NCBI GenBank assembly: GCA_049671305.1
Contig: JBATUR010000004.1
Location: 1 to 50,649, forward strand
Source of the DNA: CADCTM01 sp049671305
GTDB taxonomy: Bacteria; Cyanobacteriota; Cyanobacteriia; Cyanobacteriales; Coleofasciculaceae
Direction: 5' to 3'
Length of the DNA: 50,649 nucleotides
Part shown: positions 27,494 to 37,065 of the stretch, one piece after another
How the letters are laid out: every line of letters begins with the position of its first letter
How positions within the stretch are numbered: the first letter of the stretch is position 1
Made by a program: the position numbers and the translations under genes
The notes under the pieces: model-generated
What the model was told of the DNA's origin: nothing
Databases searched by the model: none
What the model saw: only the letters and a program-made list of their open reading frames with translations

Positions 27494-29794
27494 ATGTTAC
27501 ATTTACACGTCGAGCAGCAAAGTGTTACCCCAGCGCCAAGGGGTAGTTTTTTTCCAGAAGCTTTCCAAGACTTACCTCTGGGTGTCTTGGTTATGGGAGC
27601 GCAAGGTGAAGTCCGCTTTGTCAATCAAGCAGCATTAAACTTATTGGGACTTTCTGAGAGTCAATTACTAGGTAATACACCACTAGAGTCAGATTGGCAC
27701 GTCATTCAAGAAAATGGCACACCGTTTCAGCTCAAACTGCAATCTGCACCAGTCCGAGCCAGACAAGCTTTGTTGCTGCTTTCGACACGTCAAGCTTTAC
27801 GCAACTTAGTACTGGGAATTTATCGACCAAACCGAAATTATGGAAGTAATATTGATGACTCAACAGATAAATCAAAAGCCGATCGCGTTTGGCTATCTGT
27901 TAACACCGAACCACAATTAAGCAGCGATGGCAATGTTGAGCAAGTTATTTGCACCTTAAGTGATATTACTAACCAAAAAACGGGCGAACAACTAGCAAAA
28001 ATTCATCATTGCTTTTTAAGCTTAGGCTCAGATCCAGATGACAACATCACCCGCCTTACCGCACTTGCAGGCGAATTATTAGGTGGAGCTTGGGCAGTTT
28101 ACCATCGCCTGCATCAAGGCTTGCTACTGGCATTAGGTCAATGGCAAACACCACCAGAATTTAGTAACATTGCTGAACCCAAAAATCACATTTGCTCTCA
28201 AGTAATTGAAAATGCTAGTCAGCAAGTTTTTGTGCTTCAAGACTTACAAAAAAGTGCTTATGCGTCAATAAGTCCTTATATAATGCCTTACAAATTGCAA
28301 ACTTATATAGGGCAGGCAGTTAAATGTGCGGGTAAATATATTGGTGCACTTTCTGTGGTGTATCAAAACACATTTGTTCCTTGTGAAGTAGACAAACAAA
28401 TAATAGGTATTATTGCCGCCGCCATTGGTGTCGAAGAAGAGCGCAAACGTGAAGCCGTAGTTTGGGCAAAAAACGAAGCAAAATGGCGATCGCTAATTCA
28501 CAACAGCTCCAACCTAATCACCATAATAGAAGCTGATGGCAGCACCCGCTATGTCAGTCCAGCAATTCAAGAAATATTAGGCTACAAACCCAAAGAATTA
28601 ATCGGAAAAAACCTCTTTGATTTCATTCATTTTGACGATCTAGCTGCGGTAGAAAAAAATATTAAAAACGTTGTTAAAAACCCAACCGTTTCAGCCTCAG
28701 TTGAGTTTCGCTTTCGTCATAAAGATGGCTCGTGGCGCTATATTGAGTCAAGCCACAGCAACCTATTAATGGATGCGCCAGTAGCTCGAATTGTGATCAA
28801 CTCCCGTGATGTTACAGACCGCAAACTTGCTGATGCCGCCTTGAGGAGATCAGAAGCACAACTCAGAGAAAAAGCAGAAGAATTAGAAACAGCTTTACAC
28901 GAACTCCAAGAAACCCAAACCCAACTAATTCAAACCGAAAAAATGTCTAGTTTGGGGCTATTAGTCGCAGGTATTGCCCACGAAATCAATAACCCGGTTT
29001 CCTTTATTTACGGTAATATCCCTCATGCCACTGAATATACTCAACAACTGCTGCATTTAGTTGATCTTTATCGACAACATTATCCCAACCCAGTCGCAGA
29101 AATTCAAGAAGAAACAGAAGAAATCGATTTAGAATTTTTGAGCGACGACTTGCCAAAACTAATGGACTCGATGCAAATTGGCGCCGAGCGTATTCGTCAG
29201 ATCGTTTTATCCCTCAGAAACTTCTCTCGCTTAGATAAGACGGCGCGGGAACCTGTTGATTTACATCAGGGTATTGATAACACTTTACTACTGTTACAGC
29301 ACCGCCTCAAAGCCAAAGGTGAACATCCACAAATTCAGGTAATTAAGGAGTACGATGATTTACCAATGGTCGAGTGTCATGCTGGGCAATTGAATCAAGT
29401 ATTTATGAATCTTTTGAGTAATGCGATCGATGCTTTAGAAGAAGTATCAAGTATTAATCAAGTAACAGCAGAAACTGATACTGATCACAAGATGTCAGAG
29501 GCGAATTTCTGCCCAACCATCCACATTACAACCCAAGTACAAGAGAACAATACTATATTACTGAAAATTGCTGATAATGGTTCAGGAATACCACTTCAGA
29601 TGCAACAGCAGATATTTGATCCATTTTTTACAACAAAATGTGTAGGAAAAGGTACGGGTTTAGGATTGTCGATTAGTTATCAGATTGTTGTGGAAAAACA
29701 TGGCGGTCAATTGAAGTGTTTTTCCACACCAGGAGAAGGAACCGAGTTTTGGATTGAGTTGCCGATGTATCCGCCTGAGCAGGAAATGAATTGA
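27494..29794 (+). CDS. PAS/GAF/PAS sensor histidine kinase
   Basis: Cytoplasmic-type sensor kinase of 766 aa, no transmembrane helix. Order: PAS (about 22-75), linker, GAF (about 170-312), PAS with PAC (about 328-443), a coiled coil, then HisKA with H-box VAGIAHEINNPVSF, phospho-acceptor His496, and HATPase_c with N-box NLLSNAIDALEE, G1 DNGSGIP, and TTKCVGKGTGLGLSISY. The H-box with an EINNP core is the HPK4-type pattern. No response regulator is adjacent. The GAF shows no bilin-binding cysteine pattern; the ligand is unknown. Confidence 0.93.
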   Translation: MLHLHVEQQSVTPAPRGSFFPEAFQDLPLGVLVMGAQGEVRFVNQAALNLLGLSESQLLGNTPLESDWHVIQENGTPFQLKLQSAPVRARQALLLLSTRQALRNLVLGIYRPNRNYGSNIDDSTDKSKADRVWLSVNTEPQLSSDGNVEQVICTLSDITNQKTGEQLAKIHHCFLSLGSDPDDNITRLTALAGELLGGAWAVYHRLHQGLLLALGQWQTPPEFSNIAEPKNHICSQVIENASQQVFVLQDLQKSAYASISPYIMPYKLQTYIGQAVKCAGKYIGALSVVYQNTFVPCEVDKQIIGIIAAAIGVEEERKREAVVWAKNEAKWRSLIHNSSNLITIIEADGSTRYVSPAIQEILGYKPKELIGKNLFDFIHFDDLAAVEKNIKNVVKNPTVSASVEFRFRHKDGSWRYIESSHSNLLMDAPVARIVINSRDVTDRKLADAALRRSEAQLREKAEELETALHELQETQTQLIQTEKMSSLGLLVAGIAHEINNPVSFIYGNIPHATEYTQQLLHLVDLYRQHYPNPVAEIQEETEEIDLEFLSDDLPKLMDSMQIGAERIRQIVLSLRNFSRLDKTAREPVDLHQGIDNTLLLLQHRLKAKGEHPQIQVIKEYDDLPMVECHAGQLNQVFMNLLSNAIDALEEVSSINQVTAETDTDHKMSEANFCPTIHITTQVQENNTILLKIADNGSGIPLQMQQQIFDPFFTTKCVGKGTGLGLSISYQIVVEKHGGQLKCFSTPGEGTEFWIELPMYPPEQEMN

Positions 29795-29844
29795 ACTTAT
29801 TAGTTTATGCTTAAATCTCAAGCAGTATGATTCAAAAATTGCAT

Positions 29845-30438
29845 CTACTTCATGACTTTCAACAAAGCAGCCAAGGCATCATCTTCACCTGCATTAACTT
29901 GTCGATCTAGTAAAGCAATACTAACAGCTTGGGGTAGAGCAATTGCTGCTAAATCTGGCTCTATTCCCTCTAGAAGCTGATCAAGACATTGAGGAACCTT
30001 GAGGGCTGATTTTATCCCCAAAAGCATCTCTTGATTCAATCCTAAAGTTTGCAGTTGTGGTGCGATGCCTTCCCAATTTACTACTTGCTCTGTAGATCCA
30101 ACTTGAATAACATAAGCTAGCAAGCGCTGTAGCTTACGTTCTTGCTTGGGTGTCATCGGCGGCGTAATTATCGATTCTTCCAGGTTGGAGGCGTTTCGAT
30201 TAAGGTTGTAGAGAATTTTATCCCAATCATCCTTGTCGCAAGCTTCAGGTTTTCCAACTGTTAGGCAAATGCGAATTTTTTGATCAGCACCTGCTTCTAG
30301 ATGAGTCACCGTCGCGGCAACACCGAGAAACCCTAGCCATTTGGCAACTGTCTTAATTAACGTCGAACGAGTCGCCTCACAGCTAGCGAGTAGCCGGATT
30401 TGGGTATGAACCATTGGGCGTACAATTTGTGAAAGCAT
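29845..30438 (-). CDS. Conserved cyanobacterial hypothetical protein
   Basis: 197 aa, family not recognised. The N-terminal part (1-70) may be a small alpha/beta domain (IRLLASCEATRSTLIKTVAKWLGFLG), followed by a CxxxGKPEAC pair of cysteines and a helical C-terminal half (PMTPKQERKLQRLLAYVI, DDALAALLKVM). No signal peptide or membrane span. It is convergent with the histidine kinase gene (50 bp). Confidence 0.65.
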   Translation of the reverse strand: MLSQIVRPMVHTQIRLLASCEATRSTLIKTVAKWLGFLGVAATVTHLEAGADQKIRICLTVGKPEACDKDDWDKILYNLNRNASNLEESIITPPMTPKQERKLQRLLAYVIQVGSTEQVVNWEGIAPQLQTLGLNQEMLLGIKSALKVPQCLDQLLEGIEPDLAAIALPQAVSIALLDRQVNAGEDDALAALLKVMK

Positions 30439-30591
30439 ATCGGGCGTTGTTGAATTCGACTTGAAGGTTAATTTTTATTCTTAACTCTTCAAGCCCAATT
30501 CAAACTGTGTGCCATGAACTTTTAGACTTTTGTTACCCAAAATTTAGAATATTTAGCGTAGTTTATTAATTAAGTTACGCCAAATAGCTGA

Positions 30592-30822
30592 TTAGCTAAT
30601 AATTTTCACTACCTCGTAAAGATGGTGCTCGTTATCCGCGAAAGCATCCCAATAAGCATAGTCCTTGAAACCAGCATCTTGACTCAAGGTTTGGAAATCT
30701 TCGGGTTTGTCAAATTGGGCAACGAAGGCTGTGGTAGTCTGATCCGTGCTGGGAAATAGGGCAACCCATTGCAGTCCTGGCTTGAGTTCCATCACACTAG
30801 GCATAAATTGCTCAGTCACCAT
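30592..30822 (-). CDS. Small conserved hypothetical protein
   Basis: 76 aa from the ATG at 30820-30822 (the TTG one codon upstream is less likely). Soluble, acidic, with aromatic residues clustered near the end (DYAYWDAFADNEHHLYEVVKI). No domain recognised. Confidence 0.6.
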   Translation of the reverse strand: MVTEQFMPSVMELKPGLQWVALFPSTDQTTTAFVAQFDKPEDFQTLSQDAGFKDYAYWDAFADNEHHLYEVVKIIS

Positions 30823-30904
30823 CAAAAGCTCTGAATGCTGTTTTAAGAGAGCGCTGGCAATCTTTCAGTTATTCTATAAAAATACTTCATCCCCAAAATG
30901 AGTT

Positions 30905-31513
30905 ATGGTTTCCTTACCCGATCGCCTTTTGATGACCGCAGAGGAATATCTAGCTTGGGAACCCACCCAAGAGGAACGCTACGAGTATTGGGATGGCGAA
31001 GTTGTTGCCATGAGCGGCGCAACCCGCAATCACAACCGGATTTGCGGCGCAACCCGCAATCACAACCGGATTTCTTTGAACTTCTCAAAGCTTCTAGATG
31101 ATGCCCTGATTGATCGCCCTTGCGATGTTTACATTGTGGATGTGAAAGTGCAAGTGAAATCATGGCAAAATTATTTTTATCCTGATGTCGTGGTTACTTG
31201 TGATCAGCGCGATGATGACCCTCAATTGGTGCAATTTCCGTGCTTAATTGTCGAGGTTTTATCACCTTCCACAGAAGCAGTTGATCGTGGTGCAAAGTTT
31301 GCTAAGTATCGCCAATTTTCAACATTACAAGAGTATGTTTTAGTACAAATTGAAGAACCGGGTATAGAGGTGTTTCGGCGCAATGAAAAAGGGCAATGGG
31401 TGTTGTCAGATTATGCTTTGAGTGATAGTTTGCTACTTGAATCGGTAGGTGTGGAAATAGGGATTGCTGATTTATACCGCCAAGTGCAATTTGAGGTTAA
31501 TGATGCAAACTAG
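30905..31513 (+). CDS. Uma2-family (DUF820) putative endonuclease with internal duplication
   Basis: Restriction-endonuclease-fold Uma2 family of unknown role, very abundant in cyanobacteria. Family signatures are YLAWEPTQEERYEYWDGEVVAMSG, YPDVVVTCD and LIVEVLSPSTEAVDRGAKFAKYR, the last two carrying the PD...E.. active-site acidic residues. The 202 aa include a perfect 10-residue repeat, GATRNHNRI(C/S), from a 30-bp tandem duplication at 31014-31073. Family members have this segment once, so the loop here is doubled; the frame is kept. The gene may be functional or recently damaged. Confidence 0.85.
   Translation: MVSLPDRLLMTAEEYLAWEPTQEERYEYWDGEVVAMSGATRNHNRICGATRNHNRISLNFSKLLDDALIDRPCDVYIVDVKVQVKSWQNYFYPDVVVTCDQRDDDPQLVQFPCLIVEVLSPSTEAVDRGAKFAKYRQFSTLQEYVLVQIEEPGIEVFRRNEKGQWVLSDYALSDSLLLESVGVEIGIADLYRQVQFEVNDAN
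31014..31073. repeat. 30-bp perfect tandem duplication
   Basis: Copies 31014-31043 and 31044-31073 are identical over all 30 bases (starting gcggcgcaac). The duplication is in frame within the Uma2 gene and adds ten residues. The lack of divergence points to a recent event. Confidence 0.95.
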
Positions 31514-31540
31514 CAATAGCACAGAGCAGTTTTCACAGTC

Positions 31541-31851
31541 TCAATCAAACGAGTTATCCTATTTATCAAATGGACAATGTGCCCAGACAACGAATTGAGC
31601 TTAGAAACAATAGCCTCTGAACTCAATTTAAGTCACTATTATTTTTGTTCCCTATTCAAACAATCAATCGGCATTTCTCCCTGGCAATATGTAATTAAGC
31701 AACGAGTTGAACGTGCCAAACAACTTTTGAAAAATAGTGAAGTAGCAATTTCTGAAGTGCCCTAGCTTGCGGATTTGCCAACCAAAGCCACCTCAACAAA
31801 CATTTCCGCAAACTAACAGGAATTGCCCCCAATTGTTATCGGCGTGGCTAA
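31541..31851 (+). pseudogene. AraC-family regulator remnant
   Basis: Two frames together encode the C-terminal HTH pair of an AraC/XylS regulator. The first frame (to about 31762) reads RVILFIKWT, then NELSLETIASELNLSHYYFCSLFKQSIGISPWQYV and VERAKQLLKNSEVAISEV. At about 31760 one base is missing; in the next frame LACGFANQSHLNKHFRKLTGIAP continues to a TAA at 31849-31851. No upstream sensing domain is present: the sequence before SIKRV is not coding. So it is both 5'-truncated and frameshifted. A 62-aa ORF (31577-31765) is only the intact-looking piece. Confidence 0.8.
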
Positions 31852-31880
31852 ATGGGGGGAACTGTAGTGTGATAAATCCC

Positions 31881-32399
31881 TTAAACTTTCGCTTCCAAAG
31901 ACTTCAAATATTCCGTATTCACACCAGACTCACGAACCAAGGCAATCTTACCAGTCCGAGCAATTTCTCTAACGCCAAACTTACCCAAAACTTGCACGAT
32001 CGCTACCATCTTACCAGGGTCGCCCACCACTTCAATTGTCAGTGAATCTTCAGCAATATCAACTACACGTGCCCGAAATACCTGAGCTAACTCAATAATC
32101 TCCGATCGCGTTGCACTAGTACCATTCACCTTAATCAGCATCAACTCTCGCTCAACGCAAGGCGTAGTAGTGATATCTTGGACTTTCAAAACATTAATTA
32201 GCTTGTAGAGTTGCTTAGTTAGCTGCTCAATGCTGGCTTCATCTCCCGGCACAACCATTGTAATCCTAGAAATACCAACCTTCTCGGCAGGACCCACCGC
32301 CAAACTTTCGATATTAAAACCACGACGGGCAAATAAACCGGCAATGCGACTTAGCACCCCGGCTTCATCTTCGACCAAAACTGAAAGAGTATGTTTCAT
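31881..32399 (-). CDS. ilvN: Acetolactate synthase small subunit
   Basis: Regulatory subunit of acetohydroxyacid synthase in valine, leucine and isoleucine synthesis; it confers feedback inhibition by valine. From the ATG at 32399 the product is 172 aa and begins MKHTLSVLVEDEAGVLSRIAGLFARRGFNIESLAVG, the classical ACT domain. The C-terminal domain (about 80-160) is the ALS_ss_C fold. An upstream ATG at 32423 would add eight atypical residues, so I use 32399. The large subunit gene ilvB is not in the window. Confidence 0.95.
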   Translation of the reverse strand: MKHTLSVLVEDEAGVLSRIAGLFARRGFNIESLAVGPAEKVGISRITMVVPGDEASIEQLTKQLYKLINVLKVQDITTTPCVERELMLIKVNGTSATRSEIIELAQVFRARVVDIAEDSLTIEVVGDPGKMVAIVQVLGKFGVREIARTGKIALVRESGVNTEYLKSLEAKV

Positions 32400-32670
32400 T
32401 ATTAGAATCAGGACGACACCCACGCGATCGCGTCGCCAGCAAATATATGGAAAAAGGAGCGTGAATCTTATATATTATCGCGGTATACTACACCAAAAAA
32501 ATGATGTTTTAACTACAGCTTTCAAATCCAGAGCTTGACTTGGTTAGGCTGGGCTATCTTTAAATAATAAGACTTATTACTACCTAAAATCTACTTTTAG
32601 ATAGATGCAGTCAGATTTGCCTCTTGTGGATGATGTTGAAGACAATCTGCTTTATGGAGCTAACTAAAAT

Positions 32671-33039
32671 ATGGGTTGGTTAAAAAGACTATTCGGCATG
32701 GAAAAACCCCCAGAAGCTCAGGTTAACCCCCCTGCTGCAGCACCACAGGCTGCTTCTGCTTCAGCGCCTGCTGCCCCAGCCGCCGAGTCAATTGCCCCAG
32801 AGCGAGTTGGTTTAAATGGAGAATATGATCAAAGTGGTTTGGCAAAACGAGTAGCATTAGCTTTTGACGAAAATCCCAATTTAGCTGACGAAGAAAGACT
32901 TTGGGTAGCTCAAACTAGTGGTACTGTGGTTCTTAAAGGTGAAGTTTCTGACCAAGCCTCCCTTGACCAAATGGTTAGCATTGCACGAGGCGTTAGTGGT
33001 GCAACTTCTGTAGACACTAGCCAAGTTACTGTCGGCTAA
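32671..33039 (+). CDS. BON domain protein
   Basis: 122 aa. The N-terminal part is a short basic start (GWLKRLFGME) and a Pro/Ala-rich linker (about 12-45); residues about 55-120 form a BON domain (ALAFDENPNLADEERLWVAQ...TVVLKGEVSDQASLDQMVSIARGVSGATSVDTSQV). BON domains are membrane- or peptidoglycan-associated. Function unknown. No export signal is evident. Confidence 0.85.
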   Translation: MGWLKRLFGMEKPPEAQVNPPAAAPQAASASAPAAPAAESIAPERVGLNGEYDQSGLAKRVALAFDENPNLADEERLWVAQTSGTVVLKGEVSDQASLDQMVSIARGVSGATSVDTSQVTVG

Positions 33040-33502
33040 ATTTTTTCTCAACACTTCCAAACAATTTCAATCAGATATTTCTGTAGACTCTCTACTGTAC
33101 GTCGGTTAGTAGGGAGATTTTTTATGACTGTAATCAAGACAACCATAGTGATTTCTTTATTTAAACCCCGAAACTTATCTATAAACTATTTTTTACTGAA
33201 TTGATCTGTAAGCTCCTATACAACTTACAATCAGTAAAAGTCATTCACTAGCAAGATTTAGTAATCAAATCTATAAGATTTTCCGGTCTTTTGCTGATTC
33301 TATTCAGGTTGAGAAATCCCTAAAATCGAGATCAAACAAAAACAAACGCCTTAAGTCCATGCCATAACTTTCCAGCAATCAAAAATATTACCGCAGCTTT
33401 TCCCTGAAAACTTTCAGGAAGACTGTATATCTTAATTTTCAAAGGCTGTGGAATTGCTAAAAATCCGAGCCATTTTTGACATTCGTTGTGTGAGGAAATA
33501 CT
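33040..33502. other. Intergenic region before the SLH-porin gene
   Basis: 463 bp, AT-rich, no ORF. It contains the probable BON-gene terminator at 33089-33123 and a region that should hold the porin promoter; no other recognisable signal. Confidence 0.6.
33089..33123 (+). terminator. Terminator after the BON gene
   Basis: Stem tctctact (33089-33096) with agtagggaga (33108-33117), containing a two-base bulge, then six T residues (33118-33123). Confidence 0.7.
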
Positions 33503-35557
33503 GTGAACTTAAATTACTTTAGTTGGCTATGTCGTCGGGTTGGTTTATTGGTCTTAATTGCAGGAGGTACAACCCTAGTTACCAAACCGGCTGAGGCAAA
33601 TATCCCAGCACCAAAGCCGTTGGAAATTGCAGCAAACGACATAGAAAACGCCCAAAATGTGGCTTCAACTCAAAATGACACCCAAAAATTAAATATTAAT
33701 CAGCTTGGCAAAAACCTCAATGCTAGTTCTTTAGAATTAGTGAAAGTAAATAAACCATTAACGGCTGTTGCACCTTCTCAACAAAACAACGCCGCTAAAC
33801 AAGCACCTTTAGAAAATAGGAAAGAAAACCAAGCCAATACAACCGTTATTTCTTCAGATGCCCAAGAAAATAACCCTCAACCAGTAATTAGTGAACCCGC
33901 AAAGCTGGATAATACCGACTTGATGGGACAAATAAACGGTGTTTCTCAACTAAGTAACCCCCAAGAAACAGAGGAAATGGGGCAAGTTACAAATGTTAGC
34001 CAACTGCGGGATGTACAACCATCAGACTGGGCTTATGAAGCCTTGCGAAGTCTTGTAGAGCGCTATGGCTGTATTGCAGGATATCCTGACGGCACATTCC
34101 GAGGCAACCGTGCCATGTCTCGTTTTGAATTTGCTGCGGGTTTAAATTCTTGTTTAAATCAAATTGAAAGATTAATTAGTAGTAGCAGTGCCGGTTTTGC
34201 TACCAAAGAAGACTTAGCAACCCTCCAACGTTTAGTTGATGAATTCCGTCCTGAATTAACCACATTAGGCACGCGAGTTGATAAATTAGAAGGTCGCACC
34301 ACTTTCCTAGAAGGGCGTCAATTTTCCACCACAACTAAATTAAGCGGACAAGCTATTATCGCAGCGATTGGTGCTGGTGGCGGTGCCCCAGACGGCAGAG
34401 ATGCCAACGTGATTTTAACCAACCGTGTACGCCTCAACCTGCAAACCAGTTTTACAGGCAAAGATACGCTAATTACCGGCTTGCAAGCTTATAACTTCAA
34501 CGGTGGCGTTTTTGGCGGCAATAGTCTTCAAAATACCTTATTCCCTGGTTCAACTCTTACTTCAGGAATGAGCAAACTGAGTTTTGAGCCGCAGTTTGCC
34601 GGATTTGATCCGAAAAATTTATCAGATGTCGGCTCAAATAGCGTCAACCTCTACAAGTTACTCTACATCTTCCCTGTTACCAACAAAGTTACCCTATTTG
34701 CAGGTACAGCCGCCGAAGTTTCCGACGCTTTCCCGGCAGTGACACCCTTTGCCGATGAAGGGCAAGAAGCGCTTTCTCGCTTTGCTGGCTATAATCCTGT
34801 AGTGCGAGTTTCTGGCGGCACATCGGGTACAGGCTTGGCTTCGGCAGCAGGCTTTATTTTCAATATTTCTGACAAAATTGACCTGAGAGCCTTGTACGGC
34901 AGTGTCAACGCCAATCTACCAGGAAATGCGGCGGATATTTTACCCGATGTCTCTGGTACACCTTTGGGTTCTGGCTTGTTTAGTGGTAGTACGGTTGTTT
35001 CCGCACAGTTGACATTGAAGCCGACTAAAGCCCTTGATGTGGCTTTAAACTATGCCAATAGTTATCATGAAATCAATATTCTGGGGATTGGATCGTCCAG
35101 GTCTTCAGCTAATGCCTTGGGTGGAATTGGTTTAGGAGTGCCGGTTAAACTCAATTCTTTTGGGGCGACGGCAACTTTTCGGGTTACTCCCAAAATCTCG
35201 CTGAGTGGTTATGGGGCGTATATTTTTGTCAATGATTCTACTAGTCGTGTTGATGCTTCTTCCGACTATACTAGCTGGATGGTTGGTTTGCATTTCAAAG
35301 ATTTGCTCAAGCAAGGTAATACTGCGGGTTTAATTTTTGGACAGCCACTTTTCCGTGTAGATGTCGGTGGGCAAGCAGTTTTGGATGAACCTGGGGCAAA
35401 CCGGGCGACGCCTTATCATTTAGAGGGATACTACCGTTATCAGTTGACGAATAATATCAGCATTACTCCAGGGGCATTTGTGTTATTTAATCCAGAAGGA
35501 GATAGCCGTAATGACACAACTGTAGTGGGTGTTGTGCGGACAACTTTCTCGTTTTAA
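33503..35557 (+). CDS. SLH-domain OprB-like porin (iron-uptake porin type)
   Basis: Outer-membrane channel of 684 aa beginning with GTG, with gaggaaat just upstream. Signal peptide (about 1-32, ending KPAEA), a disordered Asn/Gln-rich region to about 155, an SLH domain (about 160-225, DWAYEALRSLVERYGCIAGYPDGTFRGNRAMSRFEF) for peptidoglycan-linked polymer, a coiled coil (ATLQRLVDEFRPELTTLGTRVDKLEGR), then a beta-barrel to a C-terminal Phe (RTTFSF). This is the standard cyanobacterial porin plan. Substrate unknown; several paralogues transport inorganic ions. Confidence 0.92.
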   Translation: MNLNYFSWLCRRVGLLVLIAGGTTLVTKPAEANIPAPKPLEIAANDIENAQNVASTQNDTQKLNINQLGKNLNASSLELVKVNKPLTAVAPSQQNNAAKQAPLENRKENQANTTVISSDAQENNPQPVISEPAKLDNTDLMGQINGVSQLSNPQETEEMGQVTNVSQLRDVQPSDWAYEALRSLVERYGCIAGYPDGTFRGNRAMSRFEFAAGLNSCLNQIERLISSSSAGFATKEDLATLQRLVDEFRPELTTLGTRVDKLEGRTTFLEGRQFSTTTKLSGQAIIAAIGAGGGAPDGRDANVILTNRVRLNLQTSFTGKDTLITGLQAYNFNGGVFGGNSLQNTLFPGSTLTSGMSKLSFEPQFAGFDPKNLSDVGSNSVNLYKLLYIFPVTNKVTLFAGTAAEVSDAFPAVTPFADEGQEALSRFAGYNPVVRVSGGTSGTGLASAAGFIFNISDKIDLRALYGSVNANLPGNAADILPDVSGTPLGSGLFSGSTVVSAQLTLKPTKALDVALNYANSYHEINILGIGSSRSSANALGGIGLGVPVKLNSFGATATFRVTPKISLSGYGAYIFVNDSTSRVDASSDYTSWMVGLHFKDLLKQGNTAGLIFGQPLFRVDVGGQAVLDEPGANRATPYHLEGYYRYQLTNNISITPGAFVLFNPEGDSRNDTTVVGVVRTTFSF

Positions 35558-35593
35558 AGAGTTAAGGCAGAAAAACTAAATAGACTTAGGATG

Positions 35594-35625
35594 AATAAAG
35601 CTTGCTTAGGCAGGCTTTATTTTTG
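35594..35625 (+). terminator. Terminator after the porin gene
   Basis: aataaagc at 35594-35601 pairs perfectly with gctttatt at 35614-35621, followed by more T residues to about 35625. Confidence 0.8.
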
Positions 35626-35759
35626 GGTTTTTCGTGGCGCGATCGCTTATGGCTAAGGTAGCATGACTGTTGAGGAAACCTTAGTGTGTTTAAAAGCAGA
35701 ATTTTGCTTAGACAGCAATTTAACGGCAAGCTGTAGCGTGGGAGGGTAGCATTAAATTT

Positions 35760-36122
35760 ATGAGCAATCTTATTTATCTCAATTCTTGCATCTTGGGAGT
35801 TGTGGCAATTGTGGGTAGTGTTTCAGAAGTGCAAGCTATGACACCAACTGCAACATCTAGTCCCGCCCAGCATTTAGTTGCTGATTTACCCACAAGTTTA
35901 CCACCCCCCAACCTGCTCAGGAATTCTCGTACTAGGGTGACAGTACCACCTCTAAACCGCCCTGAAGCGATTTCGGCGCCTGCTAACAAAAAACCTGGTA
36001 ACTTGCCCAGACAAACTCCTGCTGTACAAACTATTCCCGCCAGAGATAAAACCACCCTTACTAACTCAGAGGCGCCTGCTGTGATTGAATTTGGGCAACC
36101 TTTACCTCAGAGAAGAAGCTAG
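35760..36122 (+). CDS. Small exported Pro-rich protein
   Basis: 120 aa. A likely signal peptide or anchor (about 1-25, LIYLNSCILGVVAIVGSVSEVQA) precedes a Pro/Thr/Ala-rich, disordered chain. No domain seen. It follows the porin gene by 203 bp and shares its direction. Confidence 0.6.
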   Translation: MSNLIYLNSCILGVVAIVGSVSEVQAMTPTATSSPAQHLVADLPTSLPPPNLLRNSRTRVTVPPLNRPEAISAPANKKPGNLPRQTPAVQTIPARDKTTLTNSEAPAVIEFGQPLPQRRS

Positions 36123-36184
36123 GTTATCTAAAGCGGAAGCAGATACCCGACTTCTTGGAGAAATTGGGTATCTCTAGTTAAGAT

Positions 36185-36730
36185 TTAGAAATTATCGGTT
36201 TCTGGTTTTGGTCCGACTGCGCCTGGTTGGTTGAGGAATAAGTTATCAGCCGCTTCGTTTTGATAAACACATTTAATATCTGGCTTACTATTTAAGTCGC
36301 CTGTGTAGCCAAAGGTATTCATGCGGCGCTTACAGTCACTTACTTGCTCTGATGATACCAGTTTCTTTTGTTCGAGAATTGACCAGTTATTTTGACGTAA
36401 TACACAGCCAGGGCGCATACTAGGCTGAGTCACGTAGACATTAAAGGGGTTGAGGGTGACATAAACCCGCATATCAGTAACCATTGCACTCGCGCCGTAT
36501 TGTACACAAAGTTCTGGGTTGGGGGCGCTACGATCAATTACCTCACGGGAGACTACGTTAGCTGGGCTAATTGTGGCGGTGGAACTAAACGCAATACCCA
36601 GCCCTATTCCTAGTATAAATATACCCGCCATAATTGCGACCGATGTGTAGTTGAGGAAAGATGGCTTTTCTCTTTCTCTAAGGTTGTCTCTGTCTCTGGG
36701 AGTGGGGGGACGGAATTTACTGCGTTTCAT
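36185..36730 (-). CDS. DUF3172 family membrane-anchored protein
   Basis: 181-aa cyanobacterial protein. Basic N terminus with Arg/Asp repeats, one membrane span (about 30-50, ANIMAGIFILGIGLGIAF type), then a lumenal or periplasmic domain with three or four cysteines (ELCVQYG, PGCVLRQ, SDCKRRM, IKCVYQN) that may form disulfides. Family DUF3172, function unknown. Convergent with the small exported protein gene. Confidence 0.8.
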   Translation of the reverse strand: MKRSKFRPPTPRDRDNLREREKPSFLNYTSVAIMAGIFILGIGLGIAFSSTATISPANVVSREVIDRSAPNPELCVQYGASAMVTDMRVYVTLNPFNVYVTQPSMRPGCVLRQNNWSILEQKKLVSSEQVSDCKRRMNTFGYTGDLNSKPDIKCVYQNEAADNLFLNQPGAVGPKPETDNF

Positions 36731-37065
36731 GGTTGCTTAGGTTAATAACGGGTATGGGCAGGAGTAGTTACAACCTTCCTCCTTCTTTTAGTATGCCTAA
36801 TAGATATCCAACTCTGAATTTATGTGGGGTTTTTCTGAGTTGGAAATAAGCGATCGCCTTTATGGTACTCAGATTTAAGACAAAAGAGGGCAACTACTGA
36901 GGGCTAGCATCATCAAATTTTTCCCTTAGCTGATCTGTTATGTATATAAATTTATCAAACATTAATAAAAAATATGCAGAGAAAACTTTAATACATAAAA
37001 TAGAATATTCACTTTCCCAATCGTTTTAGTCCAAGGCAGAAATAGCTTACATACTGGGAAGGCTA
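36731..37065. other. Intergenic region between DUF3172 and GGDEF genes
   Basis: 335 bp of AT-rich sequence between two divergent genes with one HIP1 site (gcgatcgc near 36849) and no ORF, hairpin or operator that I recognise. Confidence 0.6.
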
